DNA from: Rhytidiadelphus loreus
Lineage: Eukaryota; Streptophyta; Bryopsida; Hypnales; Hylocomiaceae
NCBI GenBank assembly: GCA_947034895.1
Contig: OX344761.1
Span: 26,362,863 to 26,426,862 of the forward strand
DNA: 64,000 bases
Reading direction: 5' to 3'
This document shows, piece by piece, positions 12,283 to 22,660 of the stretch. The first letter of the stretch is position 1, and each line of letters starts with the position of its first letter. The notes below the pieces were generated by a model that had not been told where the DNA came from, ran no database searches, and saw only the letters and a program-made list of their open reading frames with translations. The position numbers and the translations under genes were made by a program.

Positions 12283-13023
12283 GTTGTCACACCTTCTTCT
12301 CCCCATTCTCAATCTTCATAGAATGGAGACGTGGCACTCTCTTTTTGAATTGCATAGGGCCCATTCTTTGAAGATTGAGAAATTTTTTCTTCTCTTCTTG
12401 AGGTGAAGAATAAGGTGGATGAGCCAATTCCCTTCATTGCCCAATTCCATCCCTATTTTAGTTTCCAATTCTATCCGTTTCAACAACCAAATCCATCCAA
12501 AAAAATATCCAAATTTCGTCACAATTATGACAAAATCAATGCATTAATGTCAGAATGGGTCACGTGTCAATCCTTGATTAGTATGAACTTAAGTGCCAAT
12601 AGATCCATGGAAAGGCAATTATGGGGTGATTATGACTCCACTCTATAGGCAGTTTTGTAATGTCAAGGCTAACCACTTAAAAAATTCACTAAATTTACAA
12701 TTTTAATTAAAAAAATTATAATTCTACTTGAATTTGATCCCTCCAAGAAGTGCACACCTCTCAAAAGTTAGTGACCTTCTTGGAATTGGCCCCAAGATAT
12801 TCAGATTTTAAATGAGAGTGGTATAGGCTTGTCTAATTTAGGCATGTAGAAGTTGGTCCATTCTCCATTTCTCTCTATTTCTCTCCATTTCTCTATTTTC
12901 TATTCTCAAAAGGGGTGTCAAACCTTCTTTAAACAATGGAGAATAGCCCCTATTGGCTCCTCTTTTTCTCCATACCTTCTCATTCTTCATAGAAATTTCA
13001 TTCTTGGAGAAGGTGTGACAACC
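12283..13023. mobile_element. Possible TIR element, about 740 bp
   Basis: GTTGTCACACCTTCTTCTCC at the left is matched by an inverted GGAGAAGGTGTGACAAC at the right end (13006-13022). CATTCTC-type and CTTCATAG strings follow inside each end, so the inverted similarity extends about 50 bp. The interior around 12400-12550 resembles 24110-24220 on the opposite strand. No transposase is present, and no clean target duplication was found. Confidence 0.45.
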
Positions 13024-13342
13024 TTCTGGGTGAAATCCCCAATTGCTACAAGATCTTCAGAAAGTATCTCTTCATTTTGGATGACGGTACGCACATTTGG
13101 ATAAATAAATTCACAGCGTGAAGTGCTTGACGGCTTGAGCCCCATTCAAGCCTAAAGTCTGAGCACAAACTGAAGCATTGTGACCACCCTTCCTCCACCA
13201 CGGCATCCAACAAACATGCAGACCCAAATCCACAAATCCCACCCGAAACGAGAAAGCCACCAGAAAACACAAGTCAAACACGAGAAAATCACAATTGAAA
13301 CAGAAATGAGAAGTAATCGAACAGGAATTTCCTGTCATATGT

Positions 13343-13492
13343 TCATGAAAATTGCACATAATGTATGTACACGCACAGCTTCAGCACAGAAGCAATTTTC
13401 CAAACACCGCCATAAACACTAAAATGAGTCCCAGCATTACCCATGGCCGGCCTGATGCAAAAGCTACACCGGCACTCAGCACTCCAAACCAT
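13343..13492 (-). other. Conserved 3'-UTR small ORF of HMA gene 1 (49 aa)
   Basis: An ATG-started frame in the 3' UTR of gene 1 encodes a small Cys-containing peptide with the core SAECRCSFCIRPA and a C-terminal LKLCVYIHYVQ block. The same frame is kept in the 3' UTRs of gene 2 (33430-33627) and gene 3 (46559-46732). Recent duplication could explain this without translation. There is no similarity to a known family, and I do not claim it is expressed. Confidence 0.3.
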
Positions 13493-13689
13493 CGCCTTGA
13501 ACTCCAACCCAGCTCTCGGGTTTCTATAATGTATGCTACAAATGAAGGCAATCGCCACTCTCAATCCAAAAACAGGGAGCCTTCGTGGGACGCAAAATTG
13601 TCAGCTAATGTACAACACCACTCAAGCTACTGGTCTTGTGCAGTGATCAGGCTTCCAGGAGCACAATAGTACACTCTTCGAAGCAAGCT

Positions 13690-14313
13690 CTAGTAGTGGT
13701 AGACGTATTGCCGGACGTAGCCGTCATCTGGTTGGCCGGGCAAGGGCGGGTAGTGGTAGCGAGGTGCATAGTTCTGGCTCGGACGATACTCATCCGGCAT
13801 GTAAGCAATTGGACTGGGCGTGTAATACGGCGAGGGCGTGTAATATGGTGAAGCTCCCCAATGCATAAACGGCTTGAACGTGTAGATGCACTCCGCCTCC
13901 CTCAGCTTCTTCTCTGCCTCCTCCTTCTCTTTCTTCTTCTTCTCTTCCTCCTTTTTCTTGTCGTCGTCGCCCTTCTTCGGCTTCTCCTTGTCATCCAACG
14001 GCACAAACTTGGCCTTGCGGTTAATCTTCCTCGCCTTGCGCAACACCTCGTGCTCATCCAACCCCGGATTGGATGCCACCACCACCACTTTGCTCTTAAA
14101 ACGCTCCGCGCGCACGTCGAACACGTCGGGCACCTCCCGAATCTCCTCGATCACTTTCTCCTCACATTTTTGGCAACACAGCTTCACCTTCAGCTGGAAC
14201 TTGGGCAGCTTGTCCACGGCCACCGCCGTCTGCCACTCGTGGTTGCTCCTCATCCACTCCGGGACGTCCTTGGACTCCTTGGCGTAAATCGGGTGGTAAG
14301 ATGACCCCGCCAT
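13690..14313 (-). CDS. HMA-domain (metallochaperone-like) protein, gene 1
   Basis: 207 aa, intronless. Residues 1-38 are a conserved leader (KESKDVPEWMR, HEWQTAVAVDKLP). Residues 40-105 form a ferredoxin-like heavy-metal-associated domain with Cys47-x-x-Cys50 (LCCQKC) and the usual VFDVRAE and KVVVVA strands. Residues 107-137 are almost all Lys, Glu and Asp, probably a charged helix or disordered linker. The C-terminal 65 residues are Tyr/Pro-rich, with PYYTPS duplicated relative to genes 2 and 3. There is no signal peptide, membrane segment or CaaX box, so it is not an isoprenylated HIPP and is probably cytosolic or nuclear. CxxC HMA domains bind soft metal ions, and plant members also act as adaptors. 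It lies in inverse orientation to its paralogues. The ATG at 14313 is conserved in all three copies. Confidence 0.93.
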   Translation of the reverse strand: MAGSSYHPIYAKESKDVPEWMRSNHEWQTAVAVDKLPKFQLKVKLCCQKCEEKVIEEIREVPDVFDVRAERFKSKVVVVASNPGLDEHEVLRKARKINRKAKFVPLDDKEKPKKGDDDKKKEEEKKKKEKEEAEKKLREAECIYTFKPFMHWGASPYYTPSPYYTPSPIAYMPDEYRPSQNYAPRYHYPPLPGQPDDGYVRQYVYHY

Positions 14314-14732
14314 CTCTCACAACAGTCCAATTCTCTTCCACCGCAGCAGCGAAGCTCACCCCAATGCCAAAATTCTCCCAACCCAACAAATTCTTGCTAC
14401 CTCGTTCGAGAGATGAAAACACACACTCCACAATTTCGAAGCACAGCACACGAAACTCTTGCTCTGGAACTTAATTCCCTCTCCAATCGGACACAGCGGG
14501 ACGAGCTAGATGAATCTCGAATGAGAACGCTGAAATTCGAAAACAAGAGAGAGAAGAGACCCGCAGTGGCTGAAGAAAAAATCGAAGGATGTATGAAAGC
14601 GACGGTGATTCTGCAAAACTCGAGTATCACTCCAAATCGAAACTCCCGCAAAATGCTCTGAGAGTTGGAGAACTCCGTGAAGCTCCGAAACAGAATGTGA
14701 GAGACTGGAATGGTGTGCACTCGAAGGCGACA

Positions 14733-14748
14733 CTTATTATTTATATTC
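14733..14748 (-). promoter_or_regulatory. TATA box of HMA gene 1
   Basis: On minus the sequence reads GAATATAAATAATAAG, followed directly by AGTGTCGCC, a string also found just after the TATA-like element of genes 2 and 3. It lies about 425 bp before the ATG, implying a leader of roughly 400 nt. Confidence 0.7.
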
Positions 14749-14787
14749 GCCTCAGTCCCGTTAGGTCCTGAGTCCTGACTGACTTAC

Positions 14788-14937
14788 CTTGGGTCAAAGC
14801 CACTGCACGCGGTGACGCGGAGTTCTGGGAACAGCTTTGTCAGGGGTTATTAAGACCACGGTTTGGGAACACGCTGTGCAGACTTTTAGCTCCGTTCTAG
14901 AGGTACCCTGCTCTGCGAATGGAGGGGTGTCAGAGAG
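14788..14937 (-). promoter_or_regulatory. Conserved upstream boxes of HMA gene 1
   Basis: Four strings occur in the same order upstream of all three HMA genes. Here, on minus, they are CTCTCTGACACCCCT (14923-14937), AAACCGTGGT (14855-14865), GAACTCCGCGT (near 14815-14825) and TTTGACCCAAGG (14788-14799). The last contains TTGACC, the W-box core bound by WRKY factors. The DNA between boxes is much less conserved, which suggests selection on the boxes. Confidence 0.6.
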
Positions 14938-14959
14938 CAAAGGCGTGTGCTCCCAGGTT

Positions 14960-15733
14960 GGCAGAGGCTTTCACACCTAAAATCTTCATTTTGAGAAGAC
15001 AGACACTATGTACGGAAATTCTATATTTAAGATCTCCAGCAGTACAGGATTCGTGGTGTCAGTTTTGGGTGTTATGTTGGTAGGGGTATAGTGGGGACAT
15101 TAGTGGGGACATGATGTACATGTGTGCTTTTTATGTGGGTGTAGGCCTACTAGCTTTCCCATTCCACTACAGTAGTTTATCTACAAAGAAATCGAACGAA
15201 ATGAGTCAATAATTGAATTTGTGTACAGATATTCAGTTATTGATTGATATACTTTAGTTATTTTCTGAATTGTAATTAGAAATAGTGAAAATTTCCAAGT
15301 GCATATGACCAATTTGCACTTCAAAGTCTATAATTTTGAGTCAGCTACGTAAGAAAATCAGCACACACACACCGTCTTTTTCAACGTGATGGTGAATGGA
15401 GCAAAGTAACGGAAGGGGGGGGGGGTCAACAATATAATTGTGCTCAAAAGCAATACTAAAAGATTGTGTTCTCCCGATTGATTTTCAATGGGATGAAATT
15501 GATGATTTGCTACCATTGATATTCTATGACCAATCAATCACTCTTTTGGGATGAATGTACACTCTTTTGGAGGAATAATTTAAGCTCCATCTACATTCCA
15601 ATGAAGGTTGCTGTCTGCAGGTCCCCATAATAACTAAATAAATAAACCATATCCCTGGAGCTCCTGATTACGTTCAGTTCAGTAGATCTTCCCTATCGGA
15701 ACTCATTACTCACGCCTCTGCTTCCGAGAACCT
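14960..15733. other. Upstream region of gene 1, no gene seen
   Basis: Mostly unique sequence with moderate GC near the gene. It holds a G11 run at 15415-15425. No open frame is supported, and no similarity to the gene 2 or gene 3 upstream regions is visible beyond about 14.95 kb. Confidence 0.5.
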
Positions 15734-15747
15734 TCGGCACTCCATTT

Positions 15748-15881
15748 TTTCTTTTTTTTTCTTTTTTTTTTGGCACAAATGAAACGGAATTTCATTGCAA
15801 GGAATAAAAATACAAGCACCAGCCACAAGGGCCTGGCGAGACAAGACGAGGATTTCTTTCTTTTCTTTTTTGAAACAAATG
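15748..15881 (-). mobile_element. 5'-truncated LINE tail, double 3' end
   Basis: It is flanked by the 14-bp target duplication TCGGCACTCCATTT (15734-15747 and 15882-15895). Read on minus it ends GCAATGAAATTCC, then CATTTGTGCC and poly-A, the shared 3' end of the local LINE family. A second TTTGTTTC plus A-rich tail lies at its other edge (near 15858-15881), so two tails are joined in one insertion. Confidence 0.85.
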
Positions 15882-16010
15882 TCGGCACTCCATTTCCGAT
15901 TGCTGTGTGTCTGTATTGTCTGTATGACGTGGACGTGCATCCCGACATGACTGCCAGGGGGGCAAGAGTGGGGGCGCTTTGCAGGAAATTAAATTTATAT
16001 TTCCGGTTGT

Positions 16011-16106
16011 CTCTCTCTTTCTGCTCAGGCTGTTTTCAGCTGGGCCTTGTATTTTATATTCTTTTGCAGTAAAGGTTTCTCTTTATTTGTGTCAAAAATA
16101 AATAAA
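16011..16106 (+). mobile_element. 5'-truncated LINE tail, about 96 bp
   Basis: It ends TTTATTTGTGTCAAAAATAA and lies between near-identical target copies (AATTTATATTTCCGGTTGT at 15992-16010 and AATTATATTTCCGGTTGT at 16107-16124). The 3' end matches the LINE family. The flanking DNA also has a weaker second copy at 16147-16185 (GGGGTGCTTGCAGGAA), an older local duplication. Confidence 0.8.
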
Positions 16107-16124
16107 AATTATATTTCCGGTTGT

Positions 16125-18879
16125 GAGGGAATTGTATTTACTTATGTGGGGGTGCTTGCAGGAATTTATATTTTCATGTTGTGGGGAATGTGCACAAACC
16201 AATCTTCATGAGCCAGACGGAGTCATCACACTCTTCACATCTATTGAGATGGATGAAACTTATCAAATATCAATGAAAACTCATCGACTGATCCCCTAGA
16301 GGACCAAGGCACATTTGGGGCAGAATTTGTGAAACACTTCCACTTTTTAGGGTAGGGAGAAAAAACAAATCAAAACGGGGGGTTCATAATTCAACCATAC
16401 AAATTTGTAATAGACTACTTTGAAAATGTATGGGAAAAATTTTAGAAACTTTGACCACACATATTGAAAGATTATAACATTTGAAGTTAGAATAAAAAGG
16501 GGTTTTTTTTACCATGCTCAATAGGGCCATCACACTTTAAGTCCTCCTAGAAAGAGATTTTTACACTACATATGGATTTTTTTTACATTTGTATCTTGAA
16601 TCATTTAAGTTACATAATTGCCAAATTTCAAAAGTAGAAGAAGAGTTTTTTACATGCTACCTAAAGCTACTTGAGCTACCAGAAAAGTTTAGGGCAACTT
16701 AACTTTTGATTTTGGCACACAATCGGAAAAAAAAATGATATTCCCACTAAAGGAATACATATTCACACCTTGGATCAAATTTGAAGAACATCCTTTAAAA
16801 AATGACTTTGTATGCACCTACCTAAGAATAACTTGTGTACGTTCAATGGTCATTTGGTCTTTTAGGGTTAACCAAATGCACTATGGTAGAATCGCCCATA
16901 GCCAATCACTTAAGCAATTCCACCCATATTCTAGGGTAGTATAAGGCAATGTTGATTTTTTTTTGCGATGTAGAAAGATAGAAATCACGTGAATTGCAAA
17001 TTCTTTTGGTAATTTTATGCCTTGAATTGAAATTACTATGAATTTTAGAAGCCAAAAGTTTGTTTGAACCCATATCCAATGTTTAAAGTCTTCCAATTCC
17101 AATCATTCGAGAACTACTTTCCTACTCATTACTTCTTACTTTCTTGCTCACTACTTTGGGACATGTATCATGACCTTATTAGTTCTAATCTTGAAAAGGA
17201 GTAAAAAACACATTCCAAGCTTTGGTTTGAAAGCTATACGAGCCTTGGTTGAAAATGGTTGCACCTTGTATAGTTGGGTATGGGTTCCTGGTTGAAAATG
17301 GGTGGTTCTACTATAAGTTATCTCCTAAAAAACGAATTGGATGACGAAGGGAGGGAGCCTACAACCATTAACTGAACAAAAATGAAATGGTAAAATTAGA
17401 ATTTGACCTCAAATGTTTTTTTGTGTTGAAGTCTAGCTTCAATTCATAGCACACACAAGCATGGAAGAGTTAAAAGTGCCCTTGTACAAAGGAAAAAGAA
17501 GTTATTCCCATTTGTAAGAAAACAATTTCTCATCAACAATTTTATTTAATATATATTAGACAATGTGAGCACAAACACTTGAGCCTATGAGCTTTGAACC
17601 TAGTTGTAGGTATATATCTACAACCATTTGAAGGTATTTATAACATACATACCTACAACATAGGTACATTATAACATAAAAAGAGTGTATAATATAGGTA
17701 CTTGGGACATAAACTGGTAGTTATTCAATGTTAGTTGTACTTCTAATATTGAATAATTTAGATCAAGCAACCTAGGCAACTACTACCCCTATCGTAACTT
17801 AGCTATGACCATTAATGGTTAACTTGGTCCTATGTCTTCAATTGCATCCAAAATATTCAAAGACTACCCAAATCTAGATTTCTACCTTTTATTATATTCA
17901 AATTAATATAATGTATATGTGTCCATTCTTTTTTGGTGATAATTAATTTTAAATGTGGTATATCAATGGCTTAGAGAAAAACAATGTGGCAATGGCTTAA
18001 TAGAACACATTGAATTTTTTGTAGTGATTTCCAATATAGGTATAGAATCAATTATACAGATCCTTTGTTGAATATGTTCAAAATGACTTGTTTCATTTCA
18101 CATTGTCCAAATACATATTAAATAAAACACGTCTAATATTTATACATTTAGATTTTAATTAGCAACAAATATGATGTGATTTATTATTAAAACTAATCAT
18201 TGAACACATTCATTTTTTAAATACTTAAATGACATTGTGAGGCATTGAGTACACAAACACACTTCCGCCTTACAACTTGATGACTAGAGTGACTTATTTG
18301 ATTGCCAAAAATTCTCAAAGATTCTCTTTATGCATTAATCCTCAACACTCATAAAGAGTTTGTGAGTCAAATTTAATACACGTATTCATCAAGGCACAAA
18401 AGAAAGAACACAATATAGATTATTCAAGCTTTGGTACAATACTCTTGATTCTTTTTGTAACCAAGCATGAGAGGGTACTAAGGTAAATCAACCCATTGTG
18501 GTCAAATGACCCATAGTGGTCACCTACTAAATGATCCCATTATGATTTTTTCATTTTTTTTCAGATTTTGGCTTCAATGTATGTCTTACATGACAATAAT
18601 GAAGTAGTTAGTAACTTCATTAGGAACTTTCAATTTTTCAGTGAGAATTCATTGTGAGGATTGATTTTTTAAGTCTTTCATGTTACAAAAGACTTTGACT
18701 GCTTTAGGTGAGCCAAATGAGCATGATGGATTCAAATTTTGTTGGTTTTCCCTACAAATTCACCTGGAATATAGATGGGCCCTCCACCCCTCTTATGGAA
18801 TACTTGGCAAAAATAGGCCATTAGCTACTTAGAAGAAGCCATCATGTCCCAAATCCTGTTACACAAAAGTGGCTAGGAG
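16125..18879. other. Repeat-rich intergenic DNA
   Basis: No intact gene. The minus-strand frame at 17102-16881 (LEDFKHWIWVQ, then SDWLWAILP) is matched in inverted orientation at 42220-42500 by a related, also broken frame. Both belong to one duplicated repeat, perhaps a retroelement. Parts of 16345-16900 resemble 43980-44400 in direct orientation. From 17.2 to 18.7 kb the sequence is AT-rich with no recognised feature. Confidence 0.45.
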
Positions 18880-19770
18880 AACTTCCAAGGGACTTTTCTC
18901 TGAATCAAAACACAATATGGGCACGGGATTGACGAAGGAAGGAAGCCAGTTTGCTATGGCTTGTATAGCACAAAGTAGCTCCAGTTAATCATTGTCGAGG
19001 AAGAATCGATGGCTCAATTGACACCTGCTGCCCGGTTTGCTCAAGACGTGCAGAGGAAACAATTTTGGGAATGCATCGCTGCCCAATGCGTTTGGCAATG
19101 GGCTTTCACATATTGAATACCCTTATTGCAAGAAAAGATGCACAGGACCTGTGGAGACCTCTCACATGGAGGAATGGTATCTTCTCCATTAGTATCCCTC
19201 ACAAATTTAACCCGGTAAAGAGGATTTGACTAGAGGTATGCACCACCGTAATGTGGTCCCTTTGGATTCAAAGAAACGATATGGTCTTCAACAATTGCTC
19301 GTGGTCCGCTCACTGCTTACTCCAACACATCTGGGAGAATATGATTGATTATGGGAGGGCTGATTGGGCCAATGTTTGCAACTCAAGAGGGCGCTCCCAA
19401 GCCTCCCAGCTCAAGAGTGTAGCTGCCTTTAGAAACCGCAGATGTAGAGAAGATATGTTTGCCACTTTGCCACCTTGGAGGCAGAGCAACCACGTTGGAA
19501 AGTCACCGGCCCTCTCAGAGGCTTCATCTTCCAACCACCTTGAGTGTTACCTCCGTCGGGGTAACAAGGGATTTACCTCCACGGCCGTCCACAAGTGGTT
19601 TCACGGACTCTCTCCATGCTTGGTCTTTAGTTTGGTCCTTGCTTGTTGTCCTCCATCTATTTGTTAGTGTTGCCCTTGTCCTTGTTGTCCCCTCCGGGCC
19701 ACCTATGGTTGGAGGCTTTGTTTTTCTCACTTGCAATGAAATTCCATTTTATTTGTGTCAAAAAAAAAAT
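18880..19770 (+). pseudogene. LINE reverse-transcriptase C-terminus with zinc-binding tail
   Basis: Conceptual translation gives the typical plant L1-type LINE ORF2 end: a LLWLV-x-HKVAPVNH block, the zinc-binding zf-RVT segment (CCPVCSRRAEET, then a HRCPM pair), and LWIQRNDMVFNN, open from 19251 to a stop at 19667. Stops in the conserved blocks near 18920, 18965 and 19228 show decay. The 3' UTR ends CTTGCAATGAAATTCC, then TTATTTGTGTC and an A10 tail near 19760-19769. It gives the coding context for the family whose short tails are scattered through the window. The left border is unresolved. Confidence 0.85.
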
Positions 19771-20233
19771 TGTTGGTTTTAAGGTAGTCTACAAACTCTT
19801 ATGGGCAAAAATGCATTGAACACTTCAAAAATTCATAACAAATTCATACTTTGTCAAAAAAAACATAATTTCAATTGCTCTCATTGTTTCTCACACTTGT
19901 ATTGCTGTAGGAAACAAATTGAAAAATTTTAGTAGGCACATGATGTCAAACTCCTTATTCTAACCACAATGGGGTGGTTCACCTTACATTTAGAGAGACT
20001 ACTCTAGAATTTTCACCAATGTAAAATCTAAATGCATTTTTTGATTTTATAATCATAGAATTGTATTTCTCAACCAAGTCAAAGTAGTTGTGGATCTCTA
20101 AGTCCAAATATGAATTCACATTTCCCAAATTTGATCATGATAAGGTAAATATCAAATTCCAAGGTGGAAATTGTGGAGTTGCACTGATGGGGTCTTGGAT
20201 GGGGTTTACAAACAAATAGGGCGGCTATACACT
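19771..20233. other. AT-rich spacer, nothing recognised
   Basis: No open frame or repeat was identified between the LINE tail and the foldback. It includes A/T tracts and short random frames only. Confidence 0.5.
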
Positions 20234-21807
20234 AAGTCATTGTTGAAGTTATGCCAAAAACTTTGACATCTACAAGATAATGTGTGTTTTTATCAATTTT
20301 GATGACAAATACTGAAAAAAGAATATGGTAAGGAAAAATTATACTACTAGAAATAACATGTATAGTAAAACCTTATTTACATTTATCATTGAATTCATTC
20401 AAGTTTTCATAATAAAAAATTTCACGTTTTTCTTTAAAATAAATTAAGAATATAGATTTGAAAAAGAAATTAAAAGAAATTACATGTTTCCTTGAATTGT
20501 ATGTTTAATAAATGACAACTATTATGGGGCTACAAATCTTTTTTCAATGTCAACTCTAGATTTAGTGTAAAAAAAAAAAGGTTCAAAAGAAGTCAAAGAA
20601 CTTCCTTTTTCCAAATAGAAAAAATAGGAAGAGAGTGGAAAAGGTTAAAAAAAATAAAAACTCTCTCTTCCATTTTGAAATAGGTAAAGTAGGAATAAAA
20701 AGGAAAGTCTGAAGAATTCTAAATTTTTTTTTCTTATATTTGAAATAGAATAAATAGAAAAGAAAAACTTTTTTTTTTCTAAAGTATAAAAAATAATAAA
20801 AGAAAGGAAAAGATGCATGTCTTAGATTTTTTTAATTGAACATTTCAAAAATTAAAGAGTGTAATAATCAAGAATTCAGCCTTAGAATCGGGCCCCAAGG
20901 GCTTTACATTTCTTAGGGCCGGAGTGATGAATTGAAATCCGGCCTCAGAATTCGGCCTCAACCCCTTTACATTGTTTGGGGCCGGAGTGGTGATTTGGAG
21001 CCGGATTGTGGGCCGGATTGGAGGCAAATTGGGCCGGCCTTCCATCCGGCCCCAAATCACCACTCCGGCCCCAGATAATGTAAAGGGGTTGAGGCCGAAT
21101 TCTGGGGCCGGATTGCAATTCATCACTCCGGCCCCAAGCAATGTAAAGCCCTTGGGGCCCGATTCTAAGGCCGAATTCTTGATTAATGTGCTCTTGGATT
21201 TCTGGAATGCTTAATTAAAAAAATCTAAGACATGCATCTTTTTATTTTTTATACTTTAGGAAAAAAAAGTTTTTTTTTTCTATTTATTCTATTTCAACTA
21301 TAGAAAAAAAAATAGAATTCTTTAGACTTTTCCTTTTGATTCCTACTTTACCTATTTCAAAATGGAAGAGAGATTTTTTTATTTTTTTTAACCTTTTCCA
21401 TTCTCTTCCTATTTTTTCTATTTGGAAAAAAAGGAAGTTCTTTGACTTCTTTTGAACCTTTTTTTTTTTGACACTAAATCTAGAGTTGACATTGAAAAAA
21501 GATTTGTAGCCCCATAATAGTTGTCATTTATTAAACATACAATTCAAGAAAACATGTAATTTTTTTTTAATCTCTTTTTCAAATCTATATTCTTAGTTTA
21601 TTTTAAAGAAAAGCATGAAATTTTCTATTATGAAAACTTGAATGAATTCAATGATAAATGTAAATAAGGTTTTACCATACATGTTATTTCTAGTAGCATA
21701 ATTTTTCCTTACCATATTCTTTTTTCAAGTATTTGTCATCAAAATTGATAAAAACACACATTATCTTGTAGATGTCAAAGTTTTTGGCATAACTTCAACA
21801 ATGACTT
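20234..21807. repeat. 1.57-kb foldback with arms of about 0.77 kb
   Basis: AAGTCATTGTTGAAGTTATG at 20234 is matched by its exact complement ending at 21807. The similarity continues inward almost without gaps through TTTGACATCTACAAG, AATAACATGTAT, GACAACTATTATGG and GATGCATGTCTTAGA to a GC-rich core of GGCCGGA motifs. The centre is near 21010-21030 with only a few unpaired bases. The outer arms are about 75% A/T while the core is GC-rich. There is no transposase frame. Such structures are either foldback transposons, Mutator-type elements with very long terminal repeats, or recent inverted duplications. Transcription across it would give a very long double-stranded RNA. Confidence 0.92.
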
Positions 21808-21949
21808 TCATTTACAGATTTGTGTCCGTATAAATTTTTTACTTATTAAGCATGTAACTTATCGAAATTAGTGTCTATAACATAGTATGTAATTTGTGTC
21901 TACACCAAAAAAACTAATTATTAATATCTATGCTAAAATAATTGCAAAG

Positions 21950-22250
21950 ACATTATTGTTACAATTGCAATGGTTAATAATAATAAAATTCAGTATTAAC
22001 AATAAAACTCATTATTGTTACAATTGCAATGGTTAATAATAATAAAATTCAGTATTAACAATAAAATTCAGTATTAACAATAAAATTCAGTATTAACAAT
22101 AAAATTCAGTATTAACAATAAAATTCAGTATTAACAATAAAATTCAGTATTAACAATAAAATTCAGTATTAACAATAAAATTCAGTATTAACAATAAAAT
22201 TCAGTATTAACAATAAAATTCAGTATTAACAATAAAATTCAGTATTAACA
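21950..22250. repeat. 19-bp tandem array plus 59-bp duplication
   Basis: Eleven consecutive 19-bp units (AATAAAATTCAGTATTAAC) run without error from 22041 to 22249. They are preceded by two copies of a 59-bp unit (ATTATTGTTACAATTGCAAT onward) that itself ends in the 19-bp motif. The near-perfect identity points to recent expansion. It is a minisatellite, not a CRISPR array: there are no spacers. Confidence 0.95.
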
Positions 22251-22339
22251 ACTTGTAACACAGCATTTGTATCACAACATGACTCAACCAGATGGGATTG
22301 AGCTCACAGTTAATAAAAAATGTAATAAAAAAGAAAAGA

Positions 22340-22660
22340 AAAGCCCTTTCATGGTAGACGGTGGAGATTTGTCCGATCCAACGGAGGAGACGAATGTGAC
22401 ACCAATCCGGCCCTAGATGGGAAATCGGGCCACCAAAAACCTTGGCCCGATTGCTCCCTTGGGGCTGGATGGTTTGGCGCCAAAACCATGCCACCTAAGG
22501 CGACACACGTAGGATGAGTGGTGGTTCCATCCGGCCCCAAGTATAAAGCCCTTGGGCCGGATTTGGAGAAATTGAGCAATCCCATTGGTTCAAACTTGGA
22601 GAGTTCCGGACGGCCTTCAATCCGGCCCCAAGTGTATACCGGCCCTAAGTAGGGTTAAGA
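22340..22660. repeat. GGCC-rich segment related to the foldback core
   Basis: Motifs such as CATCCGGCCCCAAGT, GCCCTTGGGCCGGA and CAATCCGGCCC recur in this block and closely resemble the GC-rich centre of the foldback 1.3 kb upstream. GGCGCCAAAACC and nearby GGCC pairs give short local hairpins. It is probably a displaced piece of the same element, or a second member of that family. Confidence 0.6.

Noticed and set aside
12403..12648. 81-codon plus-strand ORF as a gene
   Set aside because: The same DNA recurs as a dispersed repeat at 24.1 kb in inverted orientation, and no domain is visible.
15706..15948. Lys-rich minus-strand ORFs
   Set aside because: They run through poly-T tracts of a LINE tail insertion and its target duplications.
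22041..22249. CRISPR-like direct repeats
   Set aside because: The units are contiguous with no spacers, and the context is plant nuclear DNA; it is a minisatellite.
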